This document shows, piece by piece, positions 1-5,729 of a stretch of DNA of 8,455 nt (the stretch's first letter is position 1; every line of letters begins with the position of its first letter). The stretch is from an uncultured Oscillospiraceae bacterium. Its GTDB lineage: Bacteria; Bacillota; Clostridia; Oscillospirales; Oscillospiraceae. The DNA is taken from assembly GCA_905234575.1 (NCBI GenBank), contig CAJOIG010000067.1:1-8455 (forward strand). The letters are read 5' to 3'. The notes beneath the pieces were generated by a model, which worked only from the letters and a program-made list of their open reading frames with translations, ran no database searches and had not been told where the DNA came from. The position numbers and the translations under genes are program-made.

Positions 1-1
1 G

Positions 2-1645
2 ATCGACGTGAATGTGAACGTCATCCTGGCGAAGGGTGTGCAGAAGAACTCCCTCATCACCTTCTCCGACGTCCATGAGTCCTGGGACGATGTGGGCACC
101 GCCGTGAAGGATACCATCATTGCCACGAACGGCTTCATCCCCGCGCTGGTCATCGCCACCGGCGACTTTGAGAACGGCCACACCGCAGGCAACCAGGAGG
201 CCTATATCACCGGCTGCGTCAACGAGGTCATCAACCGCGTCTCCCTGCAGCTGGCTGGCATCGACACCGTCTGGGTCTCCGGCAACCACGACAACGGCTT
301 TGCCACCCAGTACACCAACTACAACCTCAACGCCGACCTGGGCATCAACCTGGACGACTATTCCAGCGGTCCCGTGAACGGCGACCCCGTCGCGGGCCTG
401 GAGGGCACCGGCGTCATCTCCGGCACCGGCATCATCTTCGATACCCGCAGCGCGGGCTTCCAGGCGAACGCCGAGACCTCCGCCGCTATCGAGGCGGACA
501 ACGGCCTCATCGTCATCGGCCTGAACTTTGAGGACGGCGATGCGTTCTCGAAGAACGACTACGGCACCGGTGAGGAAGAAGGCGACTCCGTTTACAAGCA
601 CATCCAGACCGCTCTCGAGAACGTAGCCGCGAATTACAACGGTGAGCTTGTGGTCATTTCCTCCCACGCCGGCCTGCACAACCTTGCGGCCGACCCGGAC
701 GGCTCCACCACCAGCAACGACAACGGCTACAGCATCAGCAACTCCGCTGCCATCGTGAAGCTCGTGAACTCCTATGTCGAGACCTACGGCATGGACATCA
801 TGTGGTTCTTCGGTCATGACCACTCCCGCGGCGAGGACGAAATGGTGAAGCTCCCCGGAGCTAACATTGTCGCCACGAATACCTTCGGCGCGGAAGAGAA
901 CGAGACGGAAGAAATCGAGCTTAAGTTCACCTACGCCCATGCCGGCTATATCGGCTCCGGTGCGGCTAACACCCACAACAACAACTACACCTACCTCACC
1001 TGGGACGGCGACACGATCACCCGCGTGGAGGGCGTTGCTGACGGCAACCAGACCGTGCGTGACTTCCTGGCCGAGGGCGAGAAGAACTACTACGGCTCCA
1101 AGGGCACGCTGTCCTTCACGGTCGACCGCCTGGATAAGCATGTGGAGATCACCTATGATCCCATGAAGCCCAGCGAGGAGCAGAAGGCTGCCGCTGTTGC
1201 GGTCATCCCGACCGGCTTCTCTGAAGACAAGGCTGTCTGGTACGACATCGACGCCCACTGGGTCACCGATGCTGGCGAGGTCCTTGCCGACAAGGTCGAG
1301 GATACCTCCTTCACCCTGGTCATCCCCTATCCCGAGGGGACCAATGCAGCGGGCTTCGATTTCACCATCATCCACCTCTGCGATGACGGTACCCGCGAAA
1401 TCCTGACTCCCGAGGAGACGGCGGACGGCCTGCGTGTGAAGGTCAGCAGCCTGAGCCCGTTCATGGTCCTCTACAAGGCCGCGGCCGTGACGCCCGCTCC
1501 CGCCCCCGGCGGTCAGTCCAAGGGCCAGCCCGGCAAGCGCTCTCCCAAGACCGCGGATGACAGCCCGATCGTTCTCTGGGCCGCTGTCCTGGTCCTCTGC
1601 GCCGGCACAATGGTCGCCCTGCCCCGCCGCAAGTGGGACAAGTGA
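2..1645 (+). CDS. Cell-wall-anchored calcineurin-like metallophosphoesterase, 5'-partial
   Basis: This is the C-terminal part of an exported metal-dependent phosphoesterase. The frame is open to the left edge and no signal peptide or ribosome binding site is seen, so the true start lies upstream; the GTG at 8 (residue 1 below) is probably internal. The dinuclear metal site looks complete: DVH at 21-23, GD at 52-53, GNHD at 92-95, His220 in SSHAGLH, and GHDH at 269-272. The catalytic core ends near residue 345. It is followed by a probable beta-rich domain (about 360-485), then a Pro/Gly/Lys linker. The C-terminus has a sorting-signal layout: SPKTA at 512-516, a hydrophobic segment at 520-538, and a basic tail PRRKWDK. 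This predicts sortase attachment to the wall, with the enzyme facing outward. Gly of the usual PxTG is Ala here. The substrate cannot be read from the sequence; no 5'-nucleotidase C-terminal domain was recognised. Asn and Lys codons are strongly biased to AAC and AAG. Fold assignment is confident; anchoring is likely. Confidence 0.88.
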   Translation: MDVNVNVILAKGVQKNSLITFSDVHESWDDVGTAVKDTIIATNGFIPALVIATGDFENGHTAGNQEAYITGCVNEVINRVSLQLAGIDTVWVSGNHDNGFATQYTNYNLNADLGINLDDYSSGPVNGDPVAGLEGTGVISGTGIIFDTRSAGFQANAETSAAIEADNGLIVIGLNFEDGDAFSKNDYGTGEEEGDSVYKHIQTALENVAANYNGELVVISSHAGLHNLAADPDGSTTSNDNGYSISNSAAIVKLVNSYVETYGMDIMWFFGHDHSRGEDEMVKLPGANIVATNTFGAEENETEEIELKFTYAHAGYIGSGAANTHNNNYTYLTWDGDTITRVEGVADGNQTVRDFLAEGEKNYYGSKGTLSFTVDRLDKHVEITYDPMKPSEEQKAAAVAVIPTGFSEDKAVWYDIDAHWVTDAGEVLADKVEDTSFTLVIPYPEGTNAAGFDFTIIHLCDDGTREILTPEETADGLRVKVSSLSPFMVLYKAAAVTPAPAPGGQSKGQPGKRSPKTADDSPIVLWAAVLVLCAGTMVALPRRKWDK

Positions 1646-1671
1646 TCCCCGGCACCGAGCAAACCCAATAG

Positions 1672-1706
1672 AAAAATCAGCCGACCTTCGGGTCGGCTGA
1701 TTTTTT
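1672..1706. terminator. Bidirectional intrinsic terminator with UUCG tetraloop
   Basis: A perfect 15-bp stem (1672-1686 with 1691-1705) is closed by a C(TTCG)G tetraloop at 1687-1690, an especially stable loop. The core CAGCCGACC/GGTCGGCTG is flanked by five A on the left and six T on the right, so either strand gives a GC stem followed by a U-tract. It lies 26 nt after the phosphoesterase stop codon and about 145 nt beyond the stop of the opposing coiled-coil gene. It therefore can end transcription from both directions. Confidence 0.93.
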
Positions 1707-1713
1707 GCTGACG

Positions 1714-1799
1714 CAAAAAACGGTTTAAAAATCGAGGGAGGCCTTGCCCCCACGAGCTCCCCCGCTGCTCTGGTAACAAACCGTGAGCGTCGTTTTTTG
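1714..1799. repeat. 86-bp intergenic element with 9-bp perfect terminal inverted repeats
   Basis: The ends CAAAAAACG (1714-1722) and CGTTTTTTG (1791-1799) are perfect reverse complements. Pairing can continue as GTTT (1723-1726) with AAAC (1778-1781), leaving a 9-nt one-sided bulge. Inside, GGGAG (1736-1740) can pair with CTCCC (1757-1761). Both strands leave the element through a T6 run. It could be a second bidirectional terminator, a small structured RNA, or a remnant of a short palindromic intergenic repeat. No flanking target duplication is visible and no open reading frame of note lies in it. The inverted repeat is seen directly; its role is not known. Confidence 0.5.
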
Positions 1800-1809
1800 A
1801 CAGATTGAA

Positions 1810-1833
1810 GCGCCGCCCGGGGATGGGCGGCGC
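1810..1833 (-). terminator. GC-rich hairpin after the minus-strand operon, possible terminator
   Basis: GCGCCGCCC (1810-1818) and GGGCGGCGC (1825-1833) form a perfect 9-bp all-GC stem with a 6-nt loop. The hairpin lies 17 nt beyond the stop codon of the coiled-coil gene. On the minus strand the following bases are TTCAATCTGT, which is only a broken U-tract. It may be a weak terminator or an mRNA 3'-end stabilising stem ahead of the strong terminator at 1672-1706. Confidence 0.5.
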
Positions 1834-1850
1834 CTTGCAATGTTTTCCGG

Positions 1851-2168
1851 TCAGTTCTCGTCCTTCGGCTCCGTTTTCAGGCGGACGATCTCCGCCTCCT
1901 TCGCGGCGATGACCTCGAGGCAGGTCTCGATCTCCCGGCAGAGCTGCTCGAAATAGGGCTCGGGGTCCTCCCGGTGGGTCTCGAAGTAGAGCTTGCCGAT
2001 CTCGCTGTAGGCCTGCTTGATGGTGTCGCGCTCGCTGGAGATGTCCACATTCAGCCGCGCGATGCGGCTGACGTTTTTCGTCCTGCGGGCCGCGGCCTCT
2101 GCCGCGCCTTTCGCAAGGCCGCCGGCCCGCTGGGTGACGCTGCCTATGAACTTGCGAAAATCCGCCAT
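1851..2168 (-). CDS. Small coiled-coil protein of unknown function
   Basis: A 105-residue soluble, highly charged protein, last gene of the operon. Residues 1-38 are an Ala/Gly/basic stretch that could form an amphipathic helix. From about residue 40 onward the sequence is almost entirely predicted helix with heptad-like spacing (for example ERDTIKQAYSEIGKLYFETH, then ETCLEVIAAKEAEIVRLK), which indicates a coiled coil. It resembles small Clostridia proteins with the pattern 'ERDxIKxAYxEIGKLYxExH' that usually end in a CxxC zinc ribbon; here there is no cysteine pair and the protein ends at KDEN. I recognise the type from memory, not from a search. There is no signal peptide or membrane segment. 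The start is supported by a GGAGG placed directly after the lgt stop (TAAGGAGGGGGCATCATG), with a 12-nt intergenic gap, so it is translated with lgt. Function unknown. Confidence 0.82.
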   Translation of the reverse strand: MADFRKFIGSVTQRAGGLAKGAAEAAARRTKNVSRIARLNVDISSERDTIKQAYSEIGKLYFETHREDPEPYFEQLCREIETCLEVIAAKEAEIVRLKTEPKDEN

Positions 2169-2180
2169 GATGCCCCCTCC

Positions 2181-3053
2181 TTATTCCTCTGCGGCGTCGG
2201 TTTCCGAGGCCTCCGCCGCAGCCTTGACGCGATTGACCCAGAGCTTTTCCGGCGTGCACTTCCCGCTGCGCAGGATGAAGAACAGCGCGGCGGACGCGGC
2301 GACGAAGGTCACCCCCGCCAGAAGCTGGGACACGCGGATGCCCGACGCGCCGATGTACAGCGAGTCCGTCCGCAGGCCCTCGATCCACATCCGGCCGAGG
2401 CCGTACCACGCGGCGTACATCAGGGCGTACTGCCCGTCGAACTTCCGCCCGACCTTCTTCGAGAAAATGTGCAGCCCCAGGAAGCCGACGAGGTTCCACA
2501 GGGACTCGTACAGGAACGTGGGATGGACGTAGATCGTCTCGCCGTTCAGCGTCAGACCCATGCGGCAGAAAATGTCCGTCTCGTAGCCGAAGGCCTCCCG
2601 GTTCATGAAGTTGCCCCAGCGGCCGATGCACTGGCCGATGAAAAAGCCGAAGCAGACGATGTCCAGCACCGCCAGCGTAGAGATCTTCTTCACCCGGCAG
2701 ACCACGAGGATCGTGATCGCCGCGGCGATGATCCCGCCGTAGATGGCGAGGCCGCCCTCCCAGATCTTGACCATGTCCGCGAAGGTGTTGTAGTTTCCGA
2801 AAAAGACGATGTAGTAGATGCGCGCGCCGATGATGCCGAAGGGCACGCCGAAGAGCAGGATGTCCGTCAGGTCGTTCTGCGTGATGCCGAAATCCCGGTC
2901 GCACCGGCGGTAGCAGTAGCTCACCGCCAGCAGGAAGCCGCAGGCGATGATGACGCCGTACCAGTAGATCGTGCGGCCGAAGACCGTGAAGCAGTTCGGG
3001 GGGCAGATGGACCAGTTTCCCAGCATGGGGAAGGAAATGGCGGCGTTCGACAT
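2181..3053 (-). CDS. lgt: Prolipoprotein diacylglyceryl transferase
   Basis: Lgt moves the diacylglyceryl group of phosphatidylglycerol to the lipobox cysteine of prolipoproteins, the first step of lipoprotein maturation, in the cytoplasmic membrane. The 290-residue length is normal for the family, and several hydrophobic segments span it (about 29-47, 63-85, 103-119, 127-142, 183-197, 242-262). Family motifs are present: YWYG at 30-33, the signature GRWGNFMNREAFG at 144-156, HPTFLYES at 177-184, and GLGRMWIEGLR at 218-228. By motif, Arg145 and Arg221 match E. coli Arg143 and Arg239, and Asn148 matches Asn146. The position of E. coli His103 reads Tyr105 (AIYGG), a variant I believe occurs in other Firmicutes. 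The ATG at 3053 is supported by AAGGAGG at 3068-3062, 8 nt away and inside the end of the upstream gene, which stops only 3 nt before. The last 25 residues are a charged tail. It is the third gene of the operon. Confidence 0.96.
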   Translation of the reverse strand: MSNAAISFPMLGNWSICPPNCFTVFGRTIYWYGVIIACGFLLAVSYCYRRCDRDFGITQNDLTDILLFGVPFGIIGARIYYIVFFGNYNTFADMVKIWEGGLAIYGGIIAAAITILVVCRVKKISTLAVLDIVCFGFFIGQCIGRWGNFMNREAFGYETDIFCRMGLTLNGETIYVHPTFLYESLWNLVGFLGLHIFSKKVGRKFDGQYALMYAAWYGLGRMWIEGLRTDSLYIGASGIRVSQLLAGVTFVAASAALFFILRSGKCTPEKLWVNRVKAAAEASETDAAEE

Positions 3054-3056
3054 GGG

Positions 3057-4340
3057 TTATCCCTCCTTGGGCTCGACAACGGCGAGCGCGAAATCGTTCG
3101 GGTCGATGCGGCGCAGCCAGGCGTCGGCGTCCTCCGCCGTGAGGGAGCCGAGGACCTCAAAACCGTCCATGGCCCGGAAACCGGCGAAATGGGCCGAGGC
3201 CAGGCTGACGCCCAGACCCTCGAAGCTCATAAGGCCGCGGATGCGCGCCCCGAGGCTCGCCTTTTTCTGCCGGTCGAACAGCGCCCGGTCCAAGCCCTCC
3301 CGCTGCACGCGGGTCAGTTCCTCTGTCAGCGCGTCCAGCACCCGGCGGGGATCGCCCGGGGTCTCGCCGTCGAAGGCGAGAACTGTCTGTCCCGCGCTGT
3401 AGTCCACGTCCGCGCCGAAGGTGCTGTTCAGAAGACCGTCGGCGTACTGCCGCAGGTAAAACGGCGAGCTGCGCCCGACGAGGCACCGCAGGGCCAGCGC
3501 CGCGATGATGCGCTCCCGCTGGGCTTCGGGGCCGCGGACGGCGGGGCCGAGCTTCGCGCCGATCATGAACAGCGGCGCGGCGACATCCATCCGCCGATGG
3601 GCAAAGGTCTCCACGGGGCGGAGCCCGCCGTCGTCCGCGCGGAGCTTTTCCGGCGCGGGAACACCCTCGGCGCCAAGAACCTCCCGGGCGATGCGCTCCA
3701 CGCGTTCGGGGTCCGCGTTCCCCACGACGCAGAGCGCCATGTTCGACGGGACGTAAAACGCGCGGTGGCAGTCGTACAGGGTCTCGGGCGTGATGTCCCG
3801 GATGGAGTCCACGGTCCCGGCCACGGCGTCCCGCAGGGGGTGCCCCTCCGGGAACAGGCAGCGCATGAGGTCCATGTACACCGCGAAATCCGGCGCATCC
3901 TCCACCATGCGGATCTCCTGGGCGATGATTCCGCGCTCCCGATCCACGCTCTCCGGCGTGAAGTACGGCTCGGAGACGAAGGACAGGAGCGTGCGGAGGC
4001 TCTCGTCAAAGCGGTCCGTGCACTCGAAGTGGTAGGCGGTCATATCCTCCGAGGTGAAGGCGTTCGGGTCCGCGCCGGCGGCGGTGAGGGCCATCAGGGC
4101 GTCGCCGTCGGGCATGTCGAACATCTTGTGCTCGAGATAGTGGGCGACGCCCGCGGGAGTCTCCCGCTCCGCGCCGTCCCGCACAAAGCGCCGGTCCGCG
4201 CCGCCGTAGTTCGCCGCGAACACCGCGAAGGTCTTGCGGTAGCCGGGCTTCGGGATCACAAAAACAGGCAGGCCGTTCGGCAGGACGCTCTCGTAAAGTG
4301 TCTCCCCGACGGCAGGGGAATCAGTCTTCTTCATCGGCAT
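3057..4340 (-). CDS. ymfH: M16 family zinc peptidase, YmfH-like catalytic subunit
   Basis: A 427-residue member of the insulinase/pitrilysin (M16) family, close in size to Bacillus YmfH. The N-terminal half (about 20-210) carries the inverted zinc motif HYLEH at 67-71 (His67, Glu70, His71) and the distal metal ligand Glu142 in ERGIIAQEIRM. Family landmarks follow: HPLRDAVAGTVDSI at 167-180 and FYVPSNMALCVVGN at 195-208. The second half (about 250-427) is the other M16 fold, but the usual substrate-binding 'REKxxxxY' is absent; the equivalent stretch reads GRSSPFYLRQYADGLLNSTF (289-308). The protein therefore probably needs a partner, and the upstream gene supplies that motif. No signal peptide, so probably cytoplasmic. 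Its ATG lies inside the upstream gene (20-bp overlap), with GAGGAGGAG about 8 nt before; a second ATG two codons later (4334) is also possible. Substrate unknown. Confidence 0.92.
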   Translation of the reverse strand: MPMKKTDSPAVGETLYESVLPNGLPVFVIPKPGYRKTFAVFAANYGGADRRFVRDGAERETPAGVAHYLEHKMFDMPDGDALMALTAAGADPNAFTSEDMTAYHFECTDRFDESLRTLLSFVSEPYFTPESVDRERGIIAQEIRMVEDAPDFAVYMDLMRCLFPEGHPLRDAVAGTVDSIRDITPETLYDCHRAFYVPSNMALCVVGNADPERVERIAREVLGAEGVPAPEKLRADDGGLRPVETFAHRRMDVAAPLFMIGAKLGPAVRGPEAQRERIIAALALRCLVGRSSPFYLRQYADGLLNSTFGADVDYSAGQTVLAFDGETPGDPRRVLDALTEELTRVQREGLDRALFDRQKKASLGARIRGLMSFEGLGVSLASAHFAGFRAMDGFEVLGSLTAEDADAWLRRIDPNDFALAVVEPKEG

Positions 4341-5631
4341 CGCTTGTCTCCTCCTCGCCGCGCAGGAAGTAGATCATGTCGCACTCGAGGTTCCGGGCCG
4401 CGGCGGCCACGTCCTCCGCCGTGACATAGATGAGCAGGGCGGCGAGCTCCTCCGGGCCGAAGTCGAGGCCCTGCAGATTCTGGCTCAGCCAGAAGCCCTC
4501 CAGGGCGCCCGCGCTGTCCGTCAGAGCGGTGAGATCGTGGGTCAGCGCCTGCTTCGCGCCGTCGAGCTCCTCGGGCGTGATGTTTTCGGCGGCCTTCATG
4601 TCGTCCAGCTGGCGGAGGATCGCGTCCAGCGCCTGGTCATAGGTGTCGGGCTCAATGCCGCAGGCGGCGATGAGGACGCCCTTCATGAGGTCGAGGCCGG
4701 AGCTCGCGGTGTAGCACAGGCTCAGTTTTTCACGGACGTTCCGAAAGAGCTTTGAAAGCACGCAGCCGCCGAAGACCGCGTTCATCACCCGCAGGACGGG
4801 GATGTCGGGGTCCTCCATGCTGTCGCCGAGGCGCCAGCCGATCACGAGCTTGCCCTGGGCGACGTCCAGCTCCTCTGTCACGCGGCGGGGTCCGGCCTCC
4901 ACGGAGTTCATGCGGATGTCGGTGCCGATGTCGTAGTCGATCTCCCCCCGGGGCAGGGTCATGAGCGCGTCCCGCAGGGCGGCGGCGGCGCGCTCGGGCT
5001 CTGCCGTGCCGCAGTAAAAGATCTCCACCGGGGCGGTCGCGAGAAGCGTGCGATAGTGCTTTGTCAGCGCGACGTAGCCGATGCTCTCCGCGGTCTCCTC
5101 GTCGCCGAGGACATCCACGGCGTAGTCCTCGCCCACGCACATGAGCTCGAGCATTCGCTGCCGGGCGTAAGCGGCTCTGTCATTCCGGCGGGCGCGGATG
5201 TCCTCCAGGAGCTTTTCCCGCTCGCTGTCCACGTACTGGGGCAGCAGCAGGCCGCCGCGGGTGTTGGGGGAGAGGATCAGCTCGCCGAGCAGGGCCGCCA
5301 CCTCCTCCAAAAGCCCTCCGTTTCCGTCGGGGAGGAACGCGTCGTCCACGAAATCCGCCCAGAAGCCGATGGCCTGGATCTCTCCGAGCTTGCGGGAGAC
5401 GGGCTCGATGCGCGCGCCGTAGAGGATGTCGAGCCGGGCGGCCAGGGCGTCCATATCCGGGCTGCGGAGCGTGCCGCGGCGCAGGACGCTGGGAATGAGG
5501 GTGTTCTGGGCGGCCTCCTCCCGACAGAGGCGGGTAAGGAAGCTGACGCTCAGAAGCCCGGTTTTGAATTTGTCGGTCTGCAGGCAGGTGAGGAACACCC
5601 CCGGCAGAAGCTCGCTGCGAACTCTTTTCAC
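4321..5631 (-). CDS. ymfF: M16 family peptidase-like protein, YmfF-like non-zinc subunit
   Basis: A 436-residue M16-fold protein from the GTG at 5631. It has no HxxEH; the matching stretch reads CREEAAQNTLIPSVLRRGT (residues 36-54), so it cannot bind zinc in the usual way. The C-terminal half does keep the M16 substrate-binding pattern FRNVREKLSLCY, with Arg300 and Tyr307. This is the complement of the downstream YmfH-like protein, and in known two-subunit M16B enzymes one chain gives zinc and the other gives this Arg/Tyr pair; a heterodimer is inferred. Start choice: the frame is open back to a TTG at 5706, and a GTG at 5658 has a perfect AAGGAGG 6 nt before it. However, the -10 box next to that AAGGAGG would place the mRNA start inside it. 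The GTG at 5631 has its own GGGAGG 7 nt away and gives an N-terminus (VKRVRSELLPGVF) like remembered relatives. The 5658 start would add nine residues. First gene of the operon. Confidence 0.9.
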   Translation of the reverse strand: MKRVRSELLPGVFLTCLQTDKFKTGLLSVSFLTRLCREEAAQNTLIPSVLRRGTLRSPDMDALAARLDILYGARIEPVSRKLGEIQAIGFWADFVDDAFLPDGNGGLLEEVAALLGELILSPNTRGGLLLPQYVDSEREKLLEDIRARRNDRAAYARQRMLELMCVGEDYAVDVLGDEETAESIGYVALTKHYRTLLATAPVEIFYCGTAEPERAAAALRDALMTLPRGEIDYDIGTDIRMNSVEAGPRRVTEELDVAQGKLVIGWRLGDSMEDPDIPVLRVMNAVFGGCVLSKLFRNVREKLSLCYTASSGLDLMKGVLIAACGIEPDTYDQALDAILRQLDDMKAAENITPEELDGAKQALTHDLTALTDSAGALEGFWLSQNLQGLDFGPEELAALLIYVTAEDVAAAARNLECDMIYFLRGEEETSDADEED

Positions 5632-5638
5632 GATGACG

Positions 5639-5644
5639 CCTCCC
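5639..5644 (-). promoter_or_regulatory. Ribosome binding site favouring the ymfF start at 5631
   Basis: On the minus strand GGGAGG lies 7 nt before the GTG at 5631-5629, a normal spacing. It lies about 20 nt inside the mRNA expected from the promoter at 5672-5680, so it would be available to ribosomes even if the upstream AAGGAGG is cut off. It is a slightly weaker match than the upstream site but better placed relative to the promoter. Confidence 0.6.
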
Positions 5645-5664
5645 AAGCCGATAGTCACGCTCGA

Positions 5665-5671
5665 CCTCCTT
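5665..5671 (-). promoter_or_regulatory. Alternative ribosome binding site for the ymfF start at 5658
   Basis: On the minus strand AAGGAGG is followed by TCGAGC and then the GTG at 5658-5656, ideal strength and spacing. It directly abuts the TATAAT at 5677-5672, so a transcript from that promoter would start within or at this motif. It could act only on longer transcripts, for example read-through from the GH94 gene, or if the -10 box is not used. Confidence 0.55.
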
Positions 5672-5680
5672 ATTATAACA
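5672..5680 (-). promoter_or_regulatory. Extended -10 promoter of the ymfF-ymfH-lgt operon
   Basis: Read on the minus strand, TGTTATAAT is a perfect TATAAT hexamer (5677-5672) preceded by the TGn extension (5680-5678). It lies in the AT-rich 98-nt gap between the GH94 gene and ymfF, an obvious composition drop in an otherwise GC-rich window. The expected start of transcription is near 5665. A good -35 at 17 nt is missing (TACCCT); TTGTCA at 5706-5701 matches five of six consensus bases but is 23 nt away, or 18 nt from an overlapping weaker hexamer TATGTT at 5682-5677. Extended -10 promoters can work without a strong -35. Confidence 0.65.
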
Positions 5681-5729
5681 TATTTCACCCGAACAGGGTA
5701 TGACAAACTTGTGAATTCTTCGGGATGGC

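Noticed and set aside
1646..1850. A tRNA, CRISPR array or short coding gene in the convergent gap
   Set aside because: No cloverleaf, no regularly spaced repeats, and no open frame with a ribosome binding site was seen; only hairpins.
1513..2904. A 463-codon minus-strand open frame
   Set aside because: It crosses the terminator region, the coiled-coil gene and most of lgt in another frame; the product is a low-complexity Arg/Gly/His sequence.
1974..4424. A 816-codon plus-strand open frame opposite the coiled-coil gene, lgt and the ymfH-like gene
   Set aside because: It runs antisense across three well-supported genes, is rich in Arg/Ala/His/Gly/Pro, and matches no family. Few stop codons are expected on the opposite strand of GC-rich coding DNA.
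3057..5631. Processing peptidase pair for a ribosomally made peptide, as in subtilosin-type clusters
   Set aside because: No small precursor peptide, radical SAM enzyme or transporter lies beside the pair; the neighbours are lgt and a coiled-coil protein.
5682..5698. Small inverted repeat ACCC-TGTTC-GGGT before ymfF as an operator or terminator
   Set aside because: Only four base pairs with no U-tract; too weak to support in GC-rich sequence.
5056..5703. A 215-codon plus-strand frame opposite the ymfF-like gene
   Set aside because: It is antisense to conserved M16 sequence and has no recognisable domain or convincing ribosome binding site.
5659..5706. N-terminal extension of ymfF to the TTG at 5706
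   Set aside because: The extension is read through the -10 box and the AAGGAGG motif, and TTG has no binding site before it; the GTG codons at 5631 or 5658 are better.
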